Notes: generated by a model from the sequence alone, not told the origin. A stretch of DNA of 64,000 nt from Exiguobacterium qingdaonense (GCF_018617855.1 NZ_JACSKY010000012.1:1-64000); one strand, 5' to 3'; positions 34,286 to 44,312 are shown, numbered from the stretch's first letter. A program made the numbers and translations.

Positions 34286-35207
34286 ATGATGAGGAGATGG
34301 GGGACATCCGTGTCACCCGAATCTGATTGAGCATGTCTTCAAGATGTGCACAATTGATACTTCCCGTGCCTTCTTCAAGGGCATTGAGCGTGCCGGTCGC
34401 ACTACCGAGACGAAGCGCCTCTTCTACGGATTGTCGTCTCACCATTCCGACGGCGAGACCAGCAATCATCGCATCGCCAGACCCGACGGCGTTCACGGCC
34501 GCCACGTTCGGTACGTCGATGACATAGCGTTGTCCATGAACGATTGCATCCGCCCCTCGCTTCCCTTTTGAATGAACGACCCAGTCACTCATATATCCGA
34601 TCCGGTTGAGCGTGTGCTCGATTGGAGCGACGGGATCCAAACTGTTCAATTCTTCTTCATTCGGTTTCACTAACAAAGGATGAGCCGACAACCCTTCACG
34701 AAGAGCCTCTCCGCTTGTATCGAGGATTACTTTCTTCCCATATTGCCCTGCTAGCTCGATCAATTCGCGATAGGCACTCACCGGCACACCTTTCGGCAAA
34801 CTACCGGACGCCACGATGAGTGAGACTTCAGGCAAGAGCGTAGCCACATGTTGCTTGAACCCTTCCCATTCTTCTGTCGAGATGGTCGGTCCATTTTCAA
34901 GTACTTCGGTTTGATTTCCATCGTGTAAAAAAGCCAAACACGTTCGTGTGTTACCAGACACCTGATAAAACTCATGGCGAATTCCTTGATCGGTGAGCGT
35001 AGTGGTGACCCACTCTCCCGACTCACCCCCGACTATTCCAGTAGCAACAACCGATTCTTTTAATTGATGGATGACTCGGGTAACATTCAGTCCTTTCCCT
35101 CCCGCGGTACGGTGAGGGGCATCCGTTCGATTTGTTCCTTTCAACTGAAACTGCGACATGTCATAACGGACATCGATTGCAGGATTTAACGTGATGGTCA
35201 AAATCAT
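34284..35207 (-). CDS. lacC: Tagatose-6-phosphate kinase / 1-phosphofructokinase family
   Basis: The 307-residue enzyme is a PfkB-family sugar kinase with an opening ILTITLNPAIDVRYD, a GGKGLNV sugar-binding loop near residue 37, and the catalytic GSGDAMIAGLA near 250. Its place at the end of a tagatose-6-phosphate pathway makes it LacC, which phosphorylates tagatose-6-phosphate to the 1,6-bisphosphate. 1-phosphofructokinases share the fold, so assignment rests on context. The ATG follows GAGG; the aldolase gene ends nine bases before. Confidence 0.88.
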   Translation of the reverse strand: MILTITLNPAIDVRYDMSQFQLKGTNRTDAPHRTAGGKGLNVTRVIHQLKESVVATGIVGGESGEWVTTTLTDQGIRHEFYQVSGNTRTCLAFLHDGNQTEVLENGPTISTEEWEGFKQHVATLLPEVSLIVASGSLPKGVPVSAYRELIELAGQYGKKVILDTSGEALREGLSAHPLLVKPNEEELNSLDPVAPIEHTLNRIGYMSDWVVHSKGKRGADAIVHGQRYVIDVPNVAAVNAVGSGDAMIAGLAVGMVRRQSVEEALRLGSATGTLNALEEGTGSINCAHLEDMLNQIRVTRMSPISSS

Positions 35208-35216
35208 ACCCGAACC

Positions 35217-36092
<876 letters not shown>

Positions 36093-36112
36093 TCACCTCA
36101 TTAGATTATTTG

Positions 36113-36628
36113 TCAATCGACGTAACAGCCCGTTTCCCACTTCTCTAAAAATTCATCGAATATCTCGTCGCCATCTAGTCCCCGACTCGTTGACGCCAAC
36201 GCATCGACCGAGGCGATGAGTTGTTTCGATTCGTCTGTTTCGACAAATGGCGTATTCAAAAAGACATCTACAATCTCTTGCATCAAACCGAGACCGGTAA
36301 TTCGTCCCCCGATTCCAATCACATTCGCATCGAGTTGCTCCCGTGCCATCCTAGCAGTGGTCACATCTCGCACGAGTGGCGCACGCACACCTTGAACTTT
36401 ATTGGCCGACGTCGTGATCCCTACTCCCGTACCACAAATGACAACCCCACGTTCCGCTTCATTCGTGACGACTTGTTCCGCGACACGACGCCCATAGATC
36501 GGGTAATGCGTTCGTTCAAGATCGTATGTCCCACAATCAATGACTTCATGGCCTTGCGCTTCAAGGTATCGCACCATCTCATCTTTAATATCTGTCACAA
36601 TATGGTCGCAGCCGATTGCAATCTTCAT
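36113..36628 (-). CDS. lacB: Galactose-6-phosphate isomerase subunit LacB
   Basis: The 171-residue protein belongs to the RpiB/LacAB family: an opening IAIGCDHIVTDIKDEMV, then GVVICGTGVGITTSANKVQGVRAPLVRD, and a C-terminal extension typical of LacB. With LacA it converts galactose-6-phosphate to tagatose-6-phosphate. Its start follows a GAGG-type site, 13 bases after lacA. Confidence 0.93.
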   Translation of the reverse strand: MKIAIGCDHIVTDIKDEMVRYLEAQGHEVIDCGTYDLERTHYPIYGRRVAEQVVTNEAERGVVICGTGVGITTSANKVQGVRAPLVRDVTTARMAREQLDANVIGIGGRITGLGLMQEIVDVFLNTPFVETDESKQLIASVDALASTSRGLDGDEIFDEFLEKWETGCYVD

Positions 36629-36641
36629 TTTTTCGTCCTCC

Positions 36642-37061
36642 TTAAGCCAATTTGTTCAGCATGTCTACACGGATTTGATGACGCCCACCTGAGTACTCCG
36701 CCCCAAGGAATGCGCTTACAATTTCACGAGCTAACGTGTCTCCGATGACTTCTGTCCCCATCGCAATAATCGTCGAGTTGTTATGGTCCCTTGTCATTTT
36801 CGCAGAATGTTCATCTGATACTTGTGCGCAAACAATCCCTGATTGCTTTGCAGCGACCATGTATGACAATGACCCAAATGAATCGAGCAAGATGCCACGT
36901 GCCACCTCTTCATCACGAACCGCATTCGTCACTCGAACAATTGCAGCCACGATATCATCACCCGAATAATCTACGATTTCATGTCCTAGCCCCTTCACGT
37001 GGTCAATGATCACTTGTTTACGCCCTTCACTTGCTTTGTCTGCCGAAAGTGCTACTTTCAC
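36642..37061 (-). CDS. lacA: Galactose-6-phosphate isomerase subunit LacA
   Basis: The 139-residue subunit has the RpiB fold with VALSADKASEGRKQVI at the N-terminus and RVTNAVRDEEVARGILLDSFGSLSYMVAAKQSGI in the middle, ending YSGGRHQIRVDMLNKLA. LacA lacks the active-site cysteine region found in LacB, as in other members, and both are needed for activity. A GTG start follows AGAAGGG. It is the first gene of the second lac transcription unit, with its own promoter at 37112-37139. Confidence 0.92.
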   Translation of the reverse strand: MKVALSADKASEGRKQVIIDHVKGLGHEIVDYSGDDIVAAIVRVTNAVRDEEVARGILLDSFGSLSYMVAAKQSGIVCAQVSDEHSAKMTRDHNNSTIIAMGTEVIGDTLAREIVSAFLGAEYSGGRHQIRVDMLNKLA

Positions 37062-37081
37062 AATAATCCCTTCTTCCCTTT

Positions 37082-37152
37082 TGTTCTTTTTTGTTCGTTA
37101 TTTACACTTTTATAATAGCACATGTTCGTTTAATTTCAATCATTTTCGAACA
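37082..37152 (-). promoter_or_regulatory. lacA promoter with repeated TGTTCG elements
   Basis: On the minus strand -35 TTGAAA (37134-37139) and -10 TATTAT (37112-37117) are 16 bases apart. On the plus strand TGTTC elements lie at 37082, 37092 and 37123, with the inverse CGAACA at 37147. They flank the core promoter and are good candidates for the sites of the adjacent DeoR-type LacR. Confidence 0.6.
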
Positions 37153-37171
37153 TTTATTGTTTGTTTATTAT

Positions 37172-37215
37172 CAAAAAAAAGCCTGAATCGTCACATTTCG
37201 TAACAATTCAGACTT
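37172..37215 (-). terminator. Terminator after lacR
   Basis: On the minus strand a stem of about 15 pairs (AGTCTGAATTGTTAC with GTGACGATTCAGGCT, including G-U pairs) is followed by eight T residues. It ends the first lac unit before the lacA promoter. Confidence 0.88.
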
Positions 37216-37227
37216 TTATTTAATCTG

Positions 37228-38010
37228 TCATACAAGTTGTTGTTCATTTTTTCCTACAATGATTTCCGTATAAGAAGAATAATGATGCAATGTCGCTTCG
37301 TCAACATTCTCATCAGTAATCAAACCATCTACGTGATCTAATCCATAAAAGTCGAATAGGTCGGCGCGACCGATTTTGCTTGAATCGCACAAAATATATT
37401 TCATCTGTGCATTATCTAGGACGATTTTTTGACAAGCGCCCTCTTCTTCGTTCGCCGTCGTAATCCGTTCGTTGTGTACCCCGTTCGTACCGATAAAAGC
37501 GAGGGAAACGTTGATACGAGACATGATATCATTCGTAAAGCTCCCCACAAAAGCACCCGTCCGTTCACGATAGCGCCCACCGATCAGCATGAGTTCAAAT
37601 CGCGTATCGTTTTTAAAGCGTTCGAACACTTGAAAAGAGTTTGTAAAAATACGTGCATTCACATCGATGTATTCATAAATGAGTTCATTGGTCGTCCCGG
37701 GACCGATGAACACGGTCGCATTTTCTTCAATGAGTTCCGCCGCCTTCCTCGCGATACTCCGCTTCTCTTCCGAACGAAGTTGTTTCTTCTCGACATGAGA
37801 CAGTTCTTCGTATGACAGGGGACGGTCCATGTTCAAAGACTTCGCACCACCGTGAATACGTTCAAGACGCCCCAACTCTTCAAGCATCTGCAAATCACGA
37901 CGTGCTGTCATCGGTGTGACGCCAAGCAATTCTGTCACTTCCGTCGTTTTGACGACCCCTTTCGTGTCCACCAGTTCCAAGATGCGATCCCATCGCTGCT
38001 CTTTCAACAT
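37228..38010 (-). CDS. lacR: DeoR-family repressor LacR
   Basis: The 260-residue protein has an N-terminal helix-turn-helix (RILELVDTKGVVKTTEVTELLGVTPMTARRDLQMLE) and a sugar-phosphate sensor domain with the conserved FIGPGTTNELI and AFIGTNGVH. In lac operons of this type LacR responds to tagatose-6-phosphate. I chose the ATG at 38010; a GTG four codons upstream overlaps the AAGGAGG site. It sits between two lac units and has a terminator on each side, so it can be expressed on its own from a weak promoter with a TATACT -10 box. Confidence 0.9.
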   Translation of the reverse strand: MLKEQRWDRILELVDTKGVVKTTEVTELLGVTPMTARRDLQMLEELGRLERIHGGAKSLNMDRPLSYEELSHVEKKQLRSEEKRSIARKAAELIEENATVFIGPGTTNELIYEYIDVNARIFTNSFQVFERFKNDTRFELMLIGGRYRERTGAFVGSFTNDIMSRINVSLAFIGTNGVHNERITTANEEEGACQKIVLDNAQMKYILCDSSKIGRADLFDFYGLDHVDGLITDENVDEATLHHYSSYTEIIVGKNEQQLV

Positions 38011-38087
38011 TTTTCCGATCACCCTCCTTCTTTCTATCAGTATACTCAACTTGAACACCCCTTGACTATCATTTTAGAACATAAACA

Positions 38088-38117
38088 AACAAAAGCCGGT
38101 TCAAAAGAACCGACTTT
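38088..38117 (-). terminator. Terminator between lacG and lacR
   Basis: On the minus strand GTCGGTTC pairs with GAACCGGC around a four-base loop and is followed by TTTTGTTTGTTT. Confidence 0.85.
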
Positions 38118-38121
38118 TTGT

Positions 38122-39546
38122 TCATTTTACAGTTTCTGATTGAATGACTTGACGTCGGCTCGCCACTTCTCTCATCCAACGTGCACTTTTTTTCGGTAAT
38201 CGTTCCTGCGTCTCGAAATCCACATAGAACAACCCGTATCGTTTGTTGAATCCGTTCGTCCAAGACAAGACATCCATGAGAGACCAAAGGAAGTAACCAC
38301 GAACCGACACACCCTGTTCAATCGCATCTAGAATAGCATTCAAGTGTTGGGCGATGTAGTCAATCCGAGGAGTGTCATCGATAGAACCGTCGATGAGATC
38401 GTCTTTGTACCCCATTCCATTCTCCGTCACGTAAATCGCGTTGTAATTCGGATATTGCTGATGAACTCGAACGAGCATGTCCGTCAACCCGGCAGGATAA
38501 ATCGGCCAGTCCCAGTCCGTCGTGGGCACATCCGGATTGGACACACGTTTTCCGACTCCTTTTAAGCCAAACACGCTCGTCCCCTTCTCTCCCGTTCCAT
38601 TATGATGAATCCCGCTTTCTCCATCATGAGCAGCAAGGAAGTGACTCGCATAGTAATTGACTCCGAGAAAATCGTTCTCTGCGCTCGCGCGCTCCAACCA
38701 TTCCATGTCCCCTTCTTCAATCACAAGCGTCGTTTGTTGAATCGACATCAATCGTTCGATAACAGTCAACGTTTCCGTTGTATAACGTCCTTTCAAACAG
38801 GCGTCCAACATGAACTGGTTTGCCAAAACATCTTCCACATACGCCGCTTCCCGGTCTTCTTTTGAATCTGTGATCGGATACTTCGATTCGAGAATGTGGA
38901 TGATCCCAACCTCTCCGTCTAGCCCCATTCGTTTATAGGCGTCCACGACTTTCGCATGGGCGACCATCATATGATGCATGGCTTGAATCGCCTTGGCGAC
39001 ATCATAACGAATGTTGGGAGGGAAATGACCGATGATGTACTGTCCTGCGACGACAGACCAAGGTTCATTAATGGAAACCCACTTCTTCACACGGTCCCCG
39101 AAGCGCTTGAAACATACTTCTGCAAATCGGACGAAGTGATCGATGTTATCACGATTCAACCAGTCCCCTTGATGGAATAGTGGGAGGGGCGTGTCGAAAT
39201 GATGGAGCGTGACGACAGGTTCTACACCGTTCGCCAAACATTCATCGATTAACCGATCGTAAAATGCGAGCCCGTCCTCATTCACCTTCCCGGTCCCATC
39301 CGGAATGACGCGGCTCCAGGCAATTGAGATACGGATCCCGTTCAACCCGTACTCATTGGATAATTTCAAGTCAGTCGGATACTGATGATAAAAATCACTA
39401 GCTATATCTCCATTGAAACGGCTCTCGGGGCGATGCAAAAACTCATCCCAGTAACACGGACCGCGTCCCCCTTCGTTCACAGCACCTTCTGCTTGATAAG
39501 CTGCTGTTGCCGCACCAAAAATAAACTCTTCCGGAAATTGTCTCAT
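38122..39546 (-). CDS. lacG: 6-phospho-beta-galactosidase
   Basis: The 474-residue GH1 enzyme cleaves lactose-6-phosphate to galactose-6-phosphate and glucose. The acid/base Glu is in WVSINEPWSV near residue 157 and the nucleophile Glu in YVTENGMGY near 372. Phosphate-binding residues appear in SWTNGFNKRYGLFYVDFETQ, with Lys and Tyr at the positions known from LacG. The opening FIFGAATAAYQAEGA is typical. It lies between lacE and lacR; a strong hairpin sits upstream at 39585-39606. Confidence 0.95.
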   Translation of the reverse strand: MRQFPEEFIFGAATAAYQAEGAVNEGGRGPCYWDEFLHRPESRFNGDIASDFYHQYPTDLKLSNEYGLNGIRISIAWSRVIPDGTGKVNEDGLAFYDRLIDECLANGVEPVVTLHHFDTPLPLFHQGDWLNRDNIDHFVRFAEVCFKRFGDRVKKWVSINEPWSVVAGQYIIGHFPPNIRYDVAKAIQAMHHMMVAHAKVVDAYKRMGLDGEVGIIHILESKYPITDSKEDREAAYVEDVLANQFMLDACLKGRYTTETLTVIERLMSIQQTTLVIEEGDMEWLERASAENDFLGVNYYASHFLAAHDGESGIHHNGTGEKGTSVFGLKGVGKRVSNPDVPTTDWDWPIYPAGLTDMLVRVHQQYPNYNAIYVTENGMGYKDDLIDGSIDDTPRIDYIAQHLNAILDAIEQGVSVRGYFLWSLMDVLSWTNGFNKRYGLFYVDFETQERLPKKSARWMREVASRRQVIQSETVK

Positions 39547-39584
39547 TTCGATTCCACCTCTTTGTCTAGATTGAAAAGATTAGA

Positions 39585-39606
39585 GGGGCTGAGAATTGCC
39601 AGCCCC
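39585..39606 (-). other. Intercistronic hairpin between lacE and lacG
   Basis: GGGGCTG pairs with CAGCCCC around an eight-base loop, just after the lacE stop. No T-run follows, so it may slow exonucleases or partly attenuate transcription, lowering lacG relative to the PTS genes. That role is inferred. Confidence 0.5.
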
Positions 39607-39611
39607 TTCCT

Positions 39612-41282
39612 TTAAATATGCTTCATCGCAAAGGCGAGCGCGCCTTTTGGATCACGACAAAGTGCTACATATTCCCCTCCCGATGTCGAGACGGCTTTCG
39701 TGTCACTCGATGCTGAATCTTTTTCCAACTCCCCAAGCATCGATGCCATTTGTGGAGCGAGAATAATCAAATCGAACTCTGAAATGACAGCCTTATGTTG
39801 ACCGTACGCCATCGCAGTGGATTCAAGTTGTAACCCTTCTTCTTTCGCGCCTTTGGCGATCGCATTGGCAAGCATGCCGCTCGTTGCACCGTTCGCACAA
39901 AGGACGAGGACGTTATACGTTTTTGATGCATCTACCGGCTTCACGACACGTGCCTCTGTCGCGCTTGTCGCGATCTCAGCACCTGTGTCTGGGGTTTGTT
40001 CTTCTTCAAGTACGGCCAAACGCTCTTGTTCGACCAACTGTTTGTCGTACACTTTGAAGAACGGATAGTAAATTAACAAATCGATAATGATCAACGTCGG
40101 TGCGAGGATGAAGGCGAGCGGTGCGAATCCAGTACCGAGAATCAAACCGATTGGTCCAGGCGTCGTCCAAGGTAAGTTGTAGATGAACCCGTTCATTCCA
40201 CCGATATCGATGAACGCCTTTAACAACCAAACGTTGACGATTGGTGCCGCGATAAACGGAATAAAGAAGACCGGGTTCAAGACGATCGGTGCACCGAATA
40301 GGATCGGCTCGTTAATTCCAAAGAGAACCGGAACAGAAGAAGCGCGACCGACCGACTTCAGCTGTTTTGATTTCGCCATGAATGCCATCATGAACGTGAT
40401 GACGAGCGTGGCTCCGGTACCACCTAATGTGGCGATGAAGTATTGAGACCCCTGCGAGAGGACGTTCGTCGCCTGTTCCCCCGCTTGGAACAACTGTAAG
40501 TTTTGTTCGACGTTCGTGATATAAATCGCTGACACGGCTGGTTCCACAATCGATGGTCCGTGAATTCCGACGAACCAGAAGAAGGCCATCGCACCGAAGA
40601 TTAAAGCAAGTCCCGGATAGCCGTCCGCTGCTGAGAAGAGGGGTTGGAAAATATCGATAATCCAAGCACTAAATCCCTCTGACGCAAAGCTTCGGAATAC
40701 CATATCAAACACCCAGAAGAAGATGATTGACGTGGCAAGCGGAATCAAGTCAGCAAATGTTTGCGCGATGTTCCCTGGCACTTCTTTTGGCATCTTGATT
40801 GTAATATTACGCTTCACACAGAACTTATAGATGTTCGGAACGATAAAGGCGACCACAAAAGCTGTCAATAGCCCTTTCGTACCCATGAAACCGTTCGATA
40901 GACCTCCCTCGATTTGATCGACCCCAATCAACGCGAAGCCGATGATTGACACGACCATCGTCGAAACAGGGTTAATCTGTCTCGTCTTAGGAAGTTGACC
41001 ATTGAACGTCTCTGTCAACGACTTTGCAATCGTCGCCGACATGAGAAGTCCGACTAACCCCATTGAGTATCCGTATGCTTTCATGAGTCGGTTGACCCAT
41101 TCCTCACTTAAGTACACACCAAAAATGTTTGGGACAAATGCGATTAATAGGAAAATACTTGAGAATAAAATGACTGGAATCAAACTGATAAACCCGTCAC
41201 GAATTGCCCGTAAGTATGGGTTATTCGAGATTTTTTCAAACGCTGGTTTCATTTTTTCAATGTTAGCGATTAAACCGTTCAT
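39612..41282 (-). CDS. lacE: Lactose PTS EIICB component
   Basis: The 556-residue protein imports and phosphorylates lactose. The membrane EIIC domain covers about 1-430, with several segments and the His-Gly-Pro-Ser region (FVGIHGPSIVEPAVSAIY) characteristic of the lactose/cellobiose group. A linker near 440-460 leads to the EIIB domain with the phosphorylated cysteine in NVLVLCANGATSGMLA near residue 475. The ATG follows AAAGGAGG. It is co-transcribed with lacF upstream and lacG downstream. Confidence 0.94.
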   Translation of the reverse strand: MNGLIANIEKMKPAFEKISNNPYLRAIRDGFISLIPVILFSSIFLLIAFVPNIFGVYLSEEWVNRLMKAYGYSMGLVGLLMSATIAKSLTETFNGQLPKTRQINPVSTMVVSIIGFALIGVDQIEGGLSNGFMGTKGLLTAFVVAFIVPNIYKFCVKRNITIKMPKEVPGNIAQTFADLIPLATSIIFFWVFDMVFRSFASEGFSAWIIDIFQPLFSAADGYPGLALIFGAMAFFWFVGIHGPSIVEPAVSAIYITNVEQNLQLFQAGEQATNVLSQGSQYFIATLGGTGATLVITFMMAFMAKSKQLKSVGRASSVPVLFGINEPILFGAPIVLNPVFFIPFIAAPIVNVWLLKAFIDIGGMNGFIYNLPWTTPGPIGLILGTGFAPLAFILAPTLIIIDLLIYYPFFKVYDKQLVEQERLAVLEEEQTPDTGAEIATSATEARVVKPVDASKTYNVLVLCANGATSGMLANAIAKGAKEEGLQLESTAMAYGQHKAVISEFDLIILAPQMASMLGELEKDSASSDTKAVSTSGGEYVALCRDPKGALAFAMKHI

Positions 41283-41340
41283 GCCATTTCCTCCTTTACC
41301 GGTGAATGATCAAAGGGTCACTCGACCCATTCGTCTAAAA

Positions 41341-41655
41341 TTAGTTTGATCGGCGGTATAGCTCGATCATATGTTGCATCATGTCTCTTAAAAGCATCGT
41401 CGTCATCAAGTGATCCTGACCATGGACCATGATGAAACCAAATTCAGCACCTTCGCCACGAGCTTCCGCCTGAATCATGCCCGTCTGTGTCGCATGCGCT
41501 TGCGAAATGGACTCGTCTGCTTGATTCACAAGCATTTCAGCTCGGTCATAGTCCCCTTCCTTCGCCGCCTCAAGCGCACGCATTAAATTCGATCGTGCGT
41601 CTCCTGCGTGAGCGACAATTTCCAAACCTACCAATGCTGACTCTTCTTTCGTCAT
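41341..41655 (-). CDS. lacF: Lactose PTS EIIA component
   Basis: The 104-residue soluble EIIA passes phosphate from HPr to LacE. The active histidine lies in VHGQDHLMTTMLLRDM near residue 78, and the protein is an all-helical trimer in the family. The ATG at 41655 follows AAAAGGAGA; the longer frame runs into the promoter. It is the first gene of the lac unit, and the short gap to lacE has a small hairpin with GGGTC/GACCC arms. Confidence 0.93.
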   Translation of the reverse strand: MTKEESALVGLEIVAHAGDARSNLMRALEAAKEGDYDRAEMLVNQADESISQAHATQTGMIQAEARGEGAEFGFIMVHGQDHLMTTMLLRDMMQHMIELYRRSN

Positions 41656-41708
41656 GTTAAACTCTCCTTTTTGTTTGTTTTTTTTCGATATGTCATATCC
41701 ACATCCAT

Positions 41709-41745
41709 ATAGTAGCACCACAAAGAACTCCTGTAAACGTTTTCA
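41709..41745 (-). promoter_or_regulatory. lac promoter with cre site over the -35 box
   Basis: On the minus strand -35 TTTACA (41732-41737) and -10 TACTAT (41709-41714) are 17 bases apart. The plus-strand TGTAAACGTTTTCA at 41732-41745 is a nearly perfect CcpA cre and covers the -35 box, so CcpA should block this promoter when preferred sugars are present. Confidence 0.8.
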
Positions 41746-41961
41746 ACCAAAATAATTATTATTTTTTATCTTTTTTGTTTTAAAATGTTCTATTTTATTT
41801 TTTTGGATTCTTTTCCTCTTCAAATACTCTCTTAATAAGTTATTCTGCCTTGGCGGACTGTTAATCTTTTGAAACCATTGCCCCGCTTTCCCTCGTTATA
41901 CTGAAGAATGGATTCTAAAAAAAGGGAAATGTCCGCTTTAATTCAGAAAGGAAGTGGGGAC
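41746..41961. other. A+T-rich intergenic region between lac promoter and acyltransferase gene
   Basis: The roughly 200 bases before the acyltransferase start contain long A and T runs near the lac promoter and then a TTATACT box at about 41896-41902. No convincing -35 box at normal distance was found. TGAAAC stands 18 bases before CGTT, too far for the usual extracytoplasmic-sigma spacing. No small ORF or structured RNA is evident. Confidence 0.4.
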
Positions 41962-43785
41962 ATGCAACCACTCAAACGTACGACGTATATGCCCGGTCTT
42001 GACGGCTTACGCACGTTCGCTGTTTTGGCTGTGATGTTATATCATTTGAACGCACCTTACATATCCGGAGGATTCCTCGGGGTCGATGTCTTTTTCGTCC
42101 TGTCTGGCTATCTGATTACCGGAATTTTGATTCGTGAATGGACGAAGACCGGCACGATCAACTTGAAATCATTTTATTTGGCACGCTTCCGCCGGTTGTT
42201 GCCGGCCCTTCTGTTGATGTTGTCGCTCGTGATGACGTACGTCACGCTCTTTGATCGTTCCTTGCTCGATACGGTACGACAAGATTCGTTGGCCGCTCTC
42301 GCTTATGTGAACAACTGGTGGTACATCTTCCATGACGTCTCATATTTCGAAAGTTTCGGGAAGCCGTCACCGCTCCAAAACTTATGGTCGCTCTCCATCG
42401 AGGAACAATTCTATGCAGTGTGGCCTCTGATTTTACTCGCTGGACTCGCGTTCCGGAAACGGTTGCTTCAATTGGTTGCCGCGCTCCTCCTCGCCTCAGC
42501 TGCGTGGATGGCGTTCCGATATGTTCCGGAAGCCGACCCGAGCCGCGTCTACTACGGGACGGATACGCGCTTGTTCGGTCTGCTCATGGGAGCCCTTCTC
42601 GCGTTCGGCTGGCGCCCGGACACGTTCAAAGAAGCGATTCCCCGTATCGGCCGTCATATCTTGAATGGAACGGGCGCCATCGCGCTCGTTGCCGTGGTCG
42701 GAATCATCGTCAACGTGAACGCTTACGACACGTTCCTCTATTACGGGGGGTTCTTGCTCGTCGCCTTCTTGTCCGCCCTACTGATTGCCGCGGTGGCCCA
42801 TCCAGCAACCGTTTGGTCACGTCTTTTTGGAAGCGCTTGGCTTCGTGTGATCGGCACGCGTACGTACGGCATTTATTTATGGCACTATCCCGTGATTATC
42901 TTGTCCACCCCGCTCGAGCGACTCGGCACGTTTTCACCACCACTCGCCGTCGGACAAGTCGCACTCACACTCGTCATTGCCGAATTGTCGTACCGCTTCA
43001 TCGAGACACCGATTCGGCGGAATGGATTCACACAAGCGTTCCGTCAACTCGTATCGACGCCGACGCATCCGAGTGCACGCATTATGGCAACAGCTTGTGC
43101 GACCGCGCTCTCACTTGTACTTGTCGGGAATTTGACCATCCTGGCGTTCTCTGAATCAAAACAAGTACAAGAGGAGATTCCGGTCGTAAAAGTGCCGGGA
43201 CCAAAAGATGAGTCCGACTCTTCGAAAGAACCGGAATCCGAAGAGACGGAAGAAGCCGAGACATCGACTGAAGGGAACACCGTCCCACCTGAAGAACCGA
43301 ACATCCAAACGTGTCCACCCGCCCTCGCAATCGGTGACTCGGTCATGCTCGGATTGAACGAATATTTGGCAGATGCTTTCCCAAATCTGAAAATCGATGC
43401 CGAAATCGGACGTCAAGTCCGTGATGCGATCCCGGTCGCATCCGAGTATCAATCGTATAACGCCCCCGGTCACGTCGTGTTCCTTCATCTCGGGACGAAC
43501 GGGGCATTCAAAATGGAGCAACTTGAGACATTGCTCAAGCAGTTCGAACGAGCAGATGAGATCTATTTGATCAACACACGTGTCCCCCGTCCTTGGGAGA
43601 GTGAGGTCAATGAAAAACTCGCACGGGCAAGTGAACTTCACGAGAACGTGTCCCTCATCGATTGGCATAAGCAATCAATCGGAAAGGAAGCATATTTCGA
43701 AAGTGATGGCGTCCATTTGAACGTGGAAGGAGCCGAGGCGTTCGGTCTCGTGATGAACGAAGAAATCGGCTGTCAACTAAACTAG
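41962..43785 (+). CDS. OatA-like membrane O-acyltransferase with SGNH domain
   Basis: The 607-residue protein joins an acyltransferase-3 membrane domain (about 1-360, eleven segments) to an extracytoplasmic SGNH hydrolase-like domain. The membrane part has AVMLYHLNAPYISGGFLGVDVFFVLSGYLITGIL and the RFRRLLPALLLML block. A Glu/Ser/Pro-rich linker follows near 400-440. The SGNH domain has GDSVMLG near 455, HLGTNGAF and SDGVHLN. OatA O-acetylates MurNAc and gives lysozyme resistance; family members also modify wall polymers. The ATG at 41962 follows AAGGAAG; an earlier ATG at 41908 is weaker. Confidence 0.9.
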   Translation: MQPLKRTTYMPGLDGLRTFAVLAVMLYHLNAPYISGGFLGVDVFFVLSGYLITGILIREWTKTGTINLKSFYLARFRRLLPALLLMLSLVMTYVTLFDRSLLDTVRQDSLAALAYVNNWWYIFHDVSYFESFGKPSPLQNLWSLSIEEQFYAVWPLILLAGLAFRKRLLQLVAALLLASAAWMAFRYVPEADPSRVYYGTDTRLFGLLMGALLAFGWRPDTFKEAIPRIGRHILNGTGAIALVAVVGIIVNVNAYDTFLYYGGFLLVAFLSALLIAAVAHPATVWSRLFGSAWLRVIGTRTYGIYLWHYPVIILSTPLERLGTFSPPLAVGQVALTLVIAELSYRFIETPIRRNGFTQAFRQLVSTPTHPSARIMATACATALSLVLVGNLTILAFSESKQVQEEIPVVKVPGPKDESDSSKEPESEETEEAETSTEGNTVPPEEPNIQTCPPALAIGDSVMLGLNEYLADAFPNLKIDAEIGRQVRDAIPVASEYQSYNAPGHVVFLHLGTNGAFKMEQLETLLKQFERADEIYLINTRVPRPWESEVNEKLARASELHENVSLIDWHKQSIGKEAYFESDGVHLNVEGAEAFGLVMNEEIGCQLN

Positions 43786-43815
43786 GCTCTTGCGGGTGCA
43801 AGAGCCTAGTTTTTT
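43781..43815. terminator. Bidirectional terminator
   Basis: ACTAGGCTCTTGC pairs with GCAAGAGCCTAGT around a four-base loop and is followed by TTTTTT. It ends the acyltransferase gene and the convergent YdcF gene. Confidence 0.93.
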
Positions 43816-44312
43816 AGATACATCGCCAGTAGTTTCACATACGCCAACACTTCACGAATCATGTACTTCCCTTTCGCAAGTGGCGGGGTCGGTGCATATA
43901 AGGCATCACTCTCGAGCTGAAAGTAAAGTTTTGCGATCAGACGGGCGCGCGGCACATGAAAATCGTTCGTCACGATCGTCACGCCTCGTTCTCCGTGCCA
44001 ATAGGAACGACTCTGTTGAAAGTTTTCGATTGTCGACGTTGACGTCTCCTCAACATGTATGCGTGTAGCGTCAATCCCTTGCGCCATCAGTTCTCGTTTG
44101 ATGACGCGTGCCTCTGCCATCCCCTCATCCGGTCCTTGTCCACCTGTTGCGATCAACTCGACGTGAGGATGCGCTTTCGCATACGAGGCGGCCACGTCAA
44201 TTCGATGTTGGAGGGCTCGGGACGGACGGATCCCGTTCACCTTCGCCCCGAGGATCAAGACGAATCGGTATGTTCCAGTCGCATTCGTTCTCAATGAAGT
44301 CACCCCATACAA
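43806..44312 (-). CDS. YdcF/DUF218 family protein, short form
   Basis: The 168-residue protein is the DUF218 domain alone: FVLILGAKVNGIRPSRALQHRID, then IATGGQGPDEGMAEARVIKRELMAQGI, EETSTSTIENFQQS and VTNDFHVPRA. Many relatives have N-terminal membrane segments and act in the envelope (SanA, ElyC, YdcF); here none is present. Function of the soluble forms is unknown. A TTG start follows AAGGAG by seven bases. It converges on the OatA-like gene. Confidence 0.85.
   Translation of the reverse strand: MYGVTSLRTNATGTYRFVLILGAKVNGIRPSRALQHRIDVAASYAKAHPHVELIATGGQGPDEGMAEARVIKRELMAQGIDATRIHVEETSTSTIENFQQSRSYWHGERGVTIVTNDFHVPRARLIAKLYFQLESDALYAPTPPLAKGKYMIREVLAYVKLLAMYLKN

Noticed and set aside
41875-41905. 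Possible extracytoplasmic-sigma promoter before the OatA-like gene (TGAAAC ... CGTT)
   Set aside because: The spacing is 18 bases; known SigW or SigM-type promoters use about 16-17, and the -10 element is only CGTT.
42384-43154. Plus-strand frame of 256 codons inside the acyltransferase gene
   Set aside because: Arg-rich out-of-frame shadow; the main frame has clear acyltransferase and SGNH motifs.
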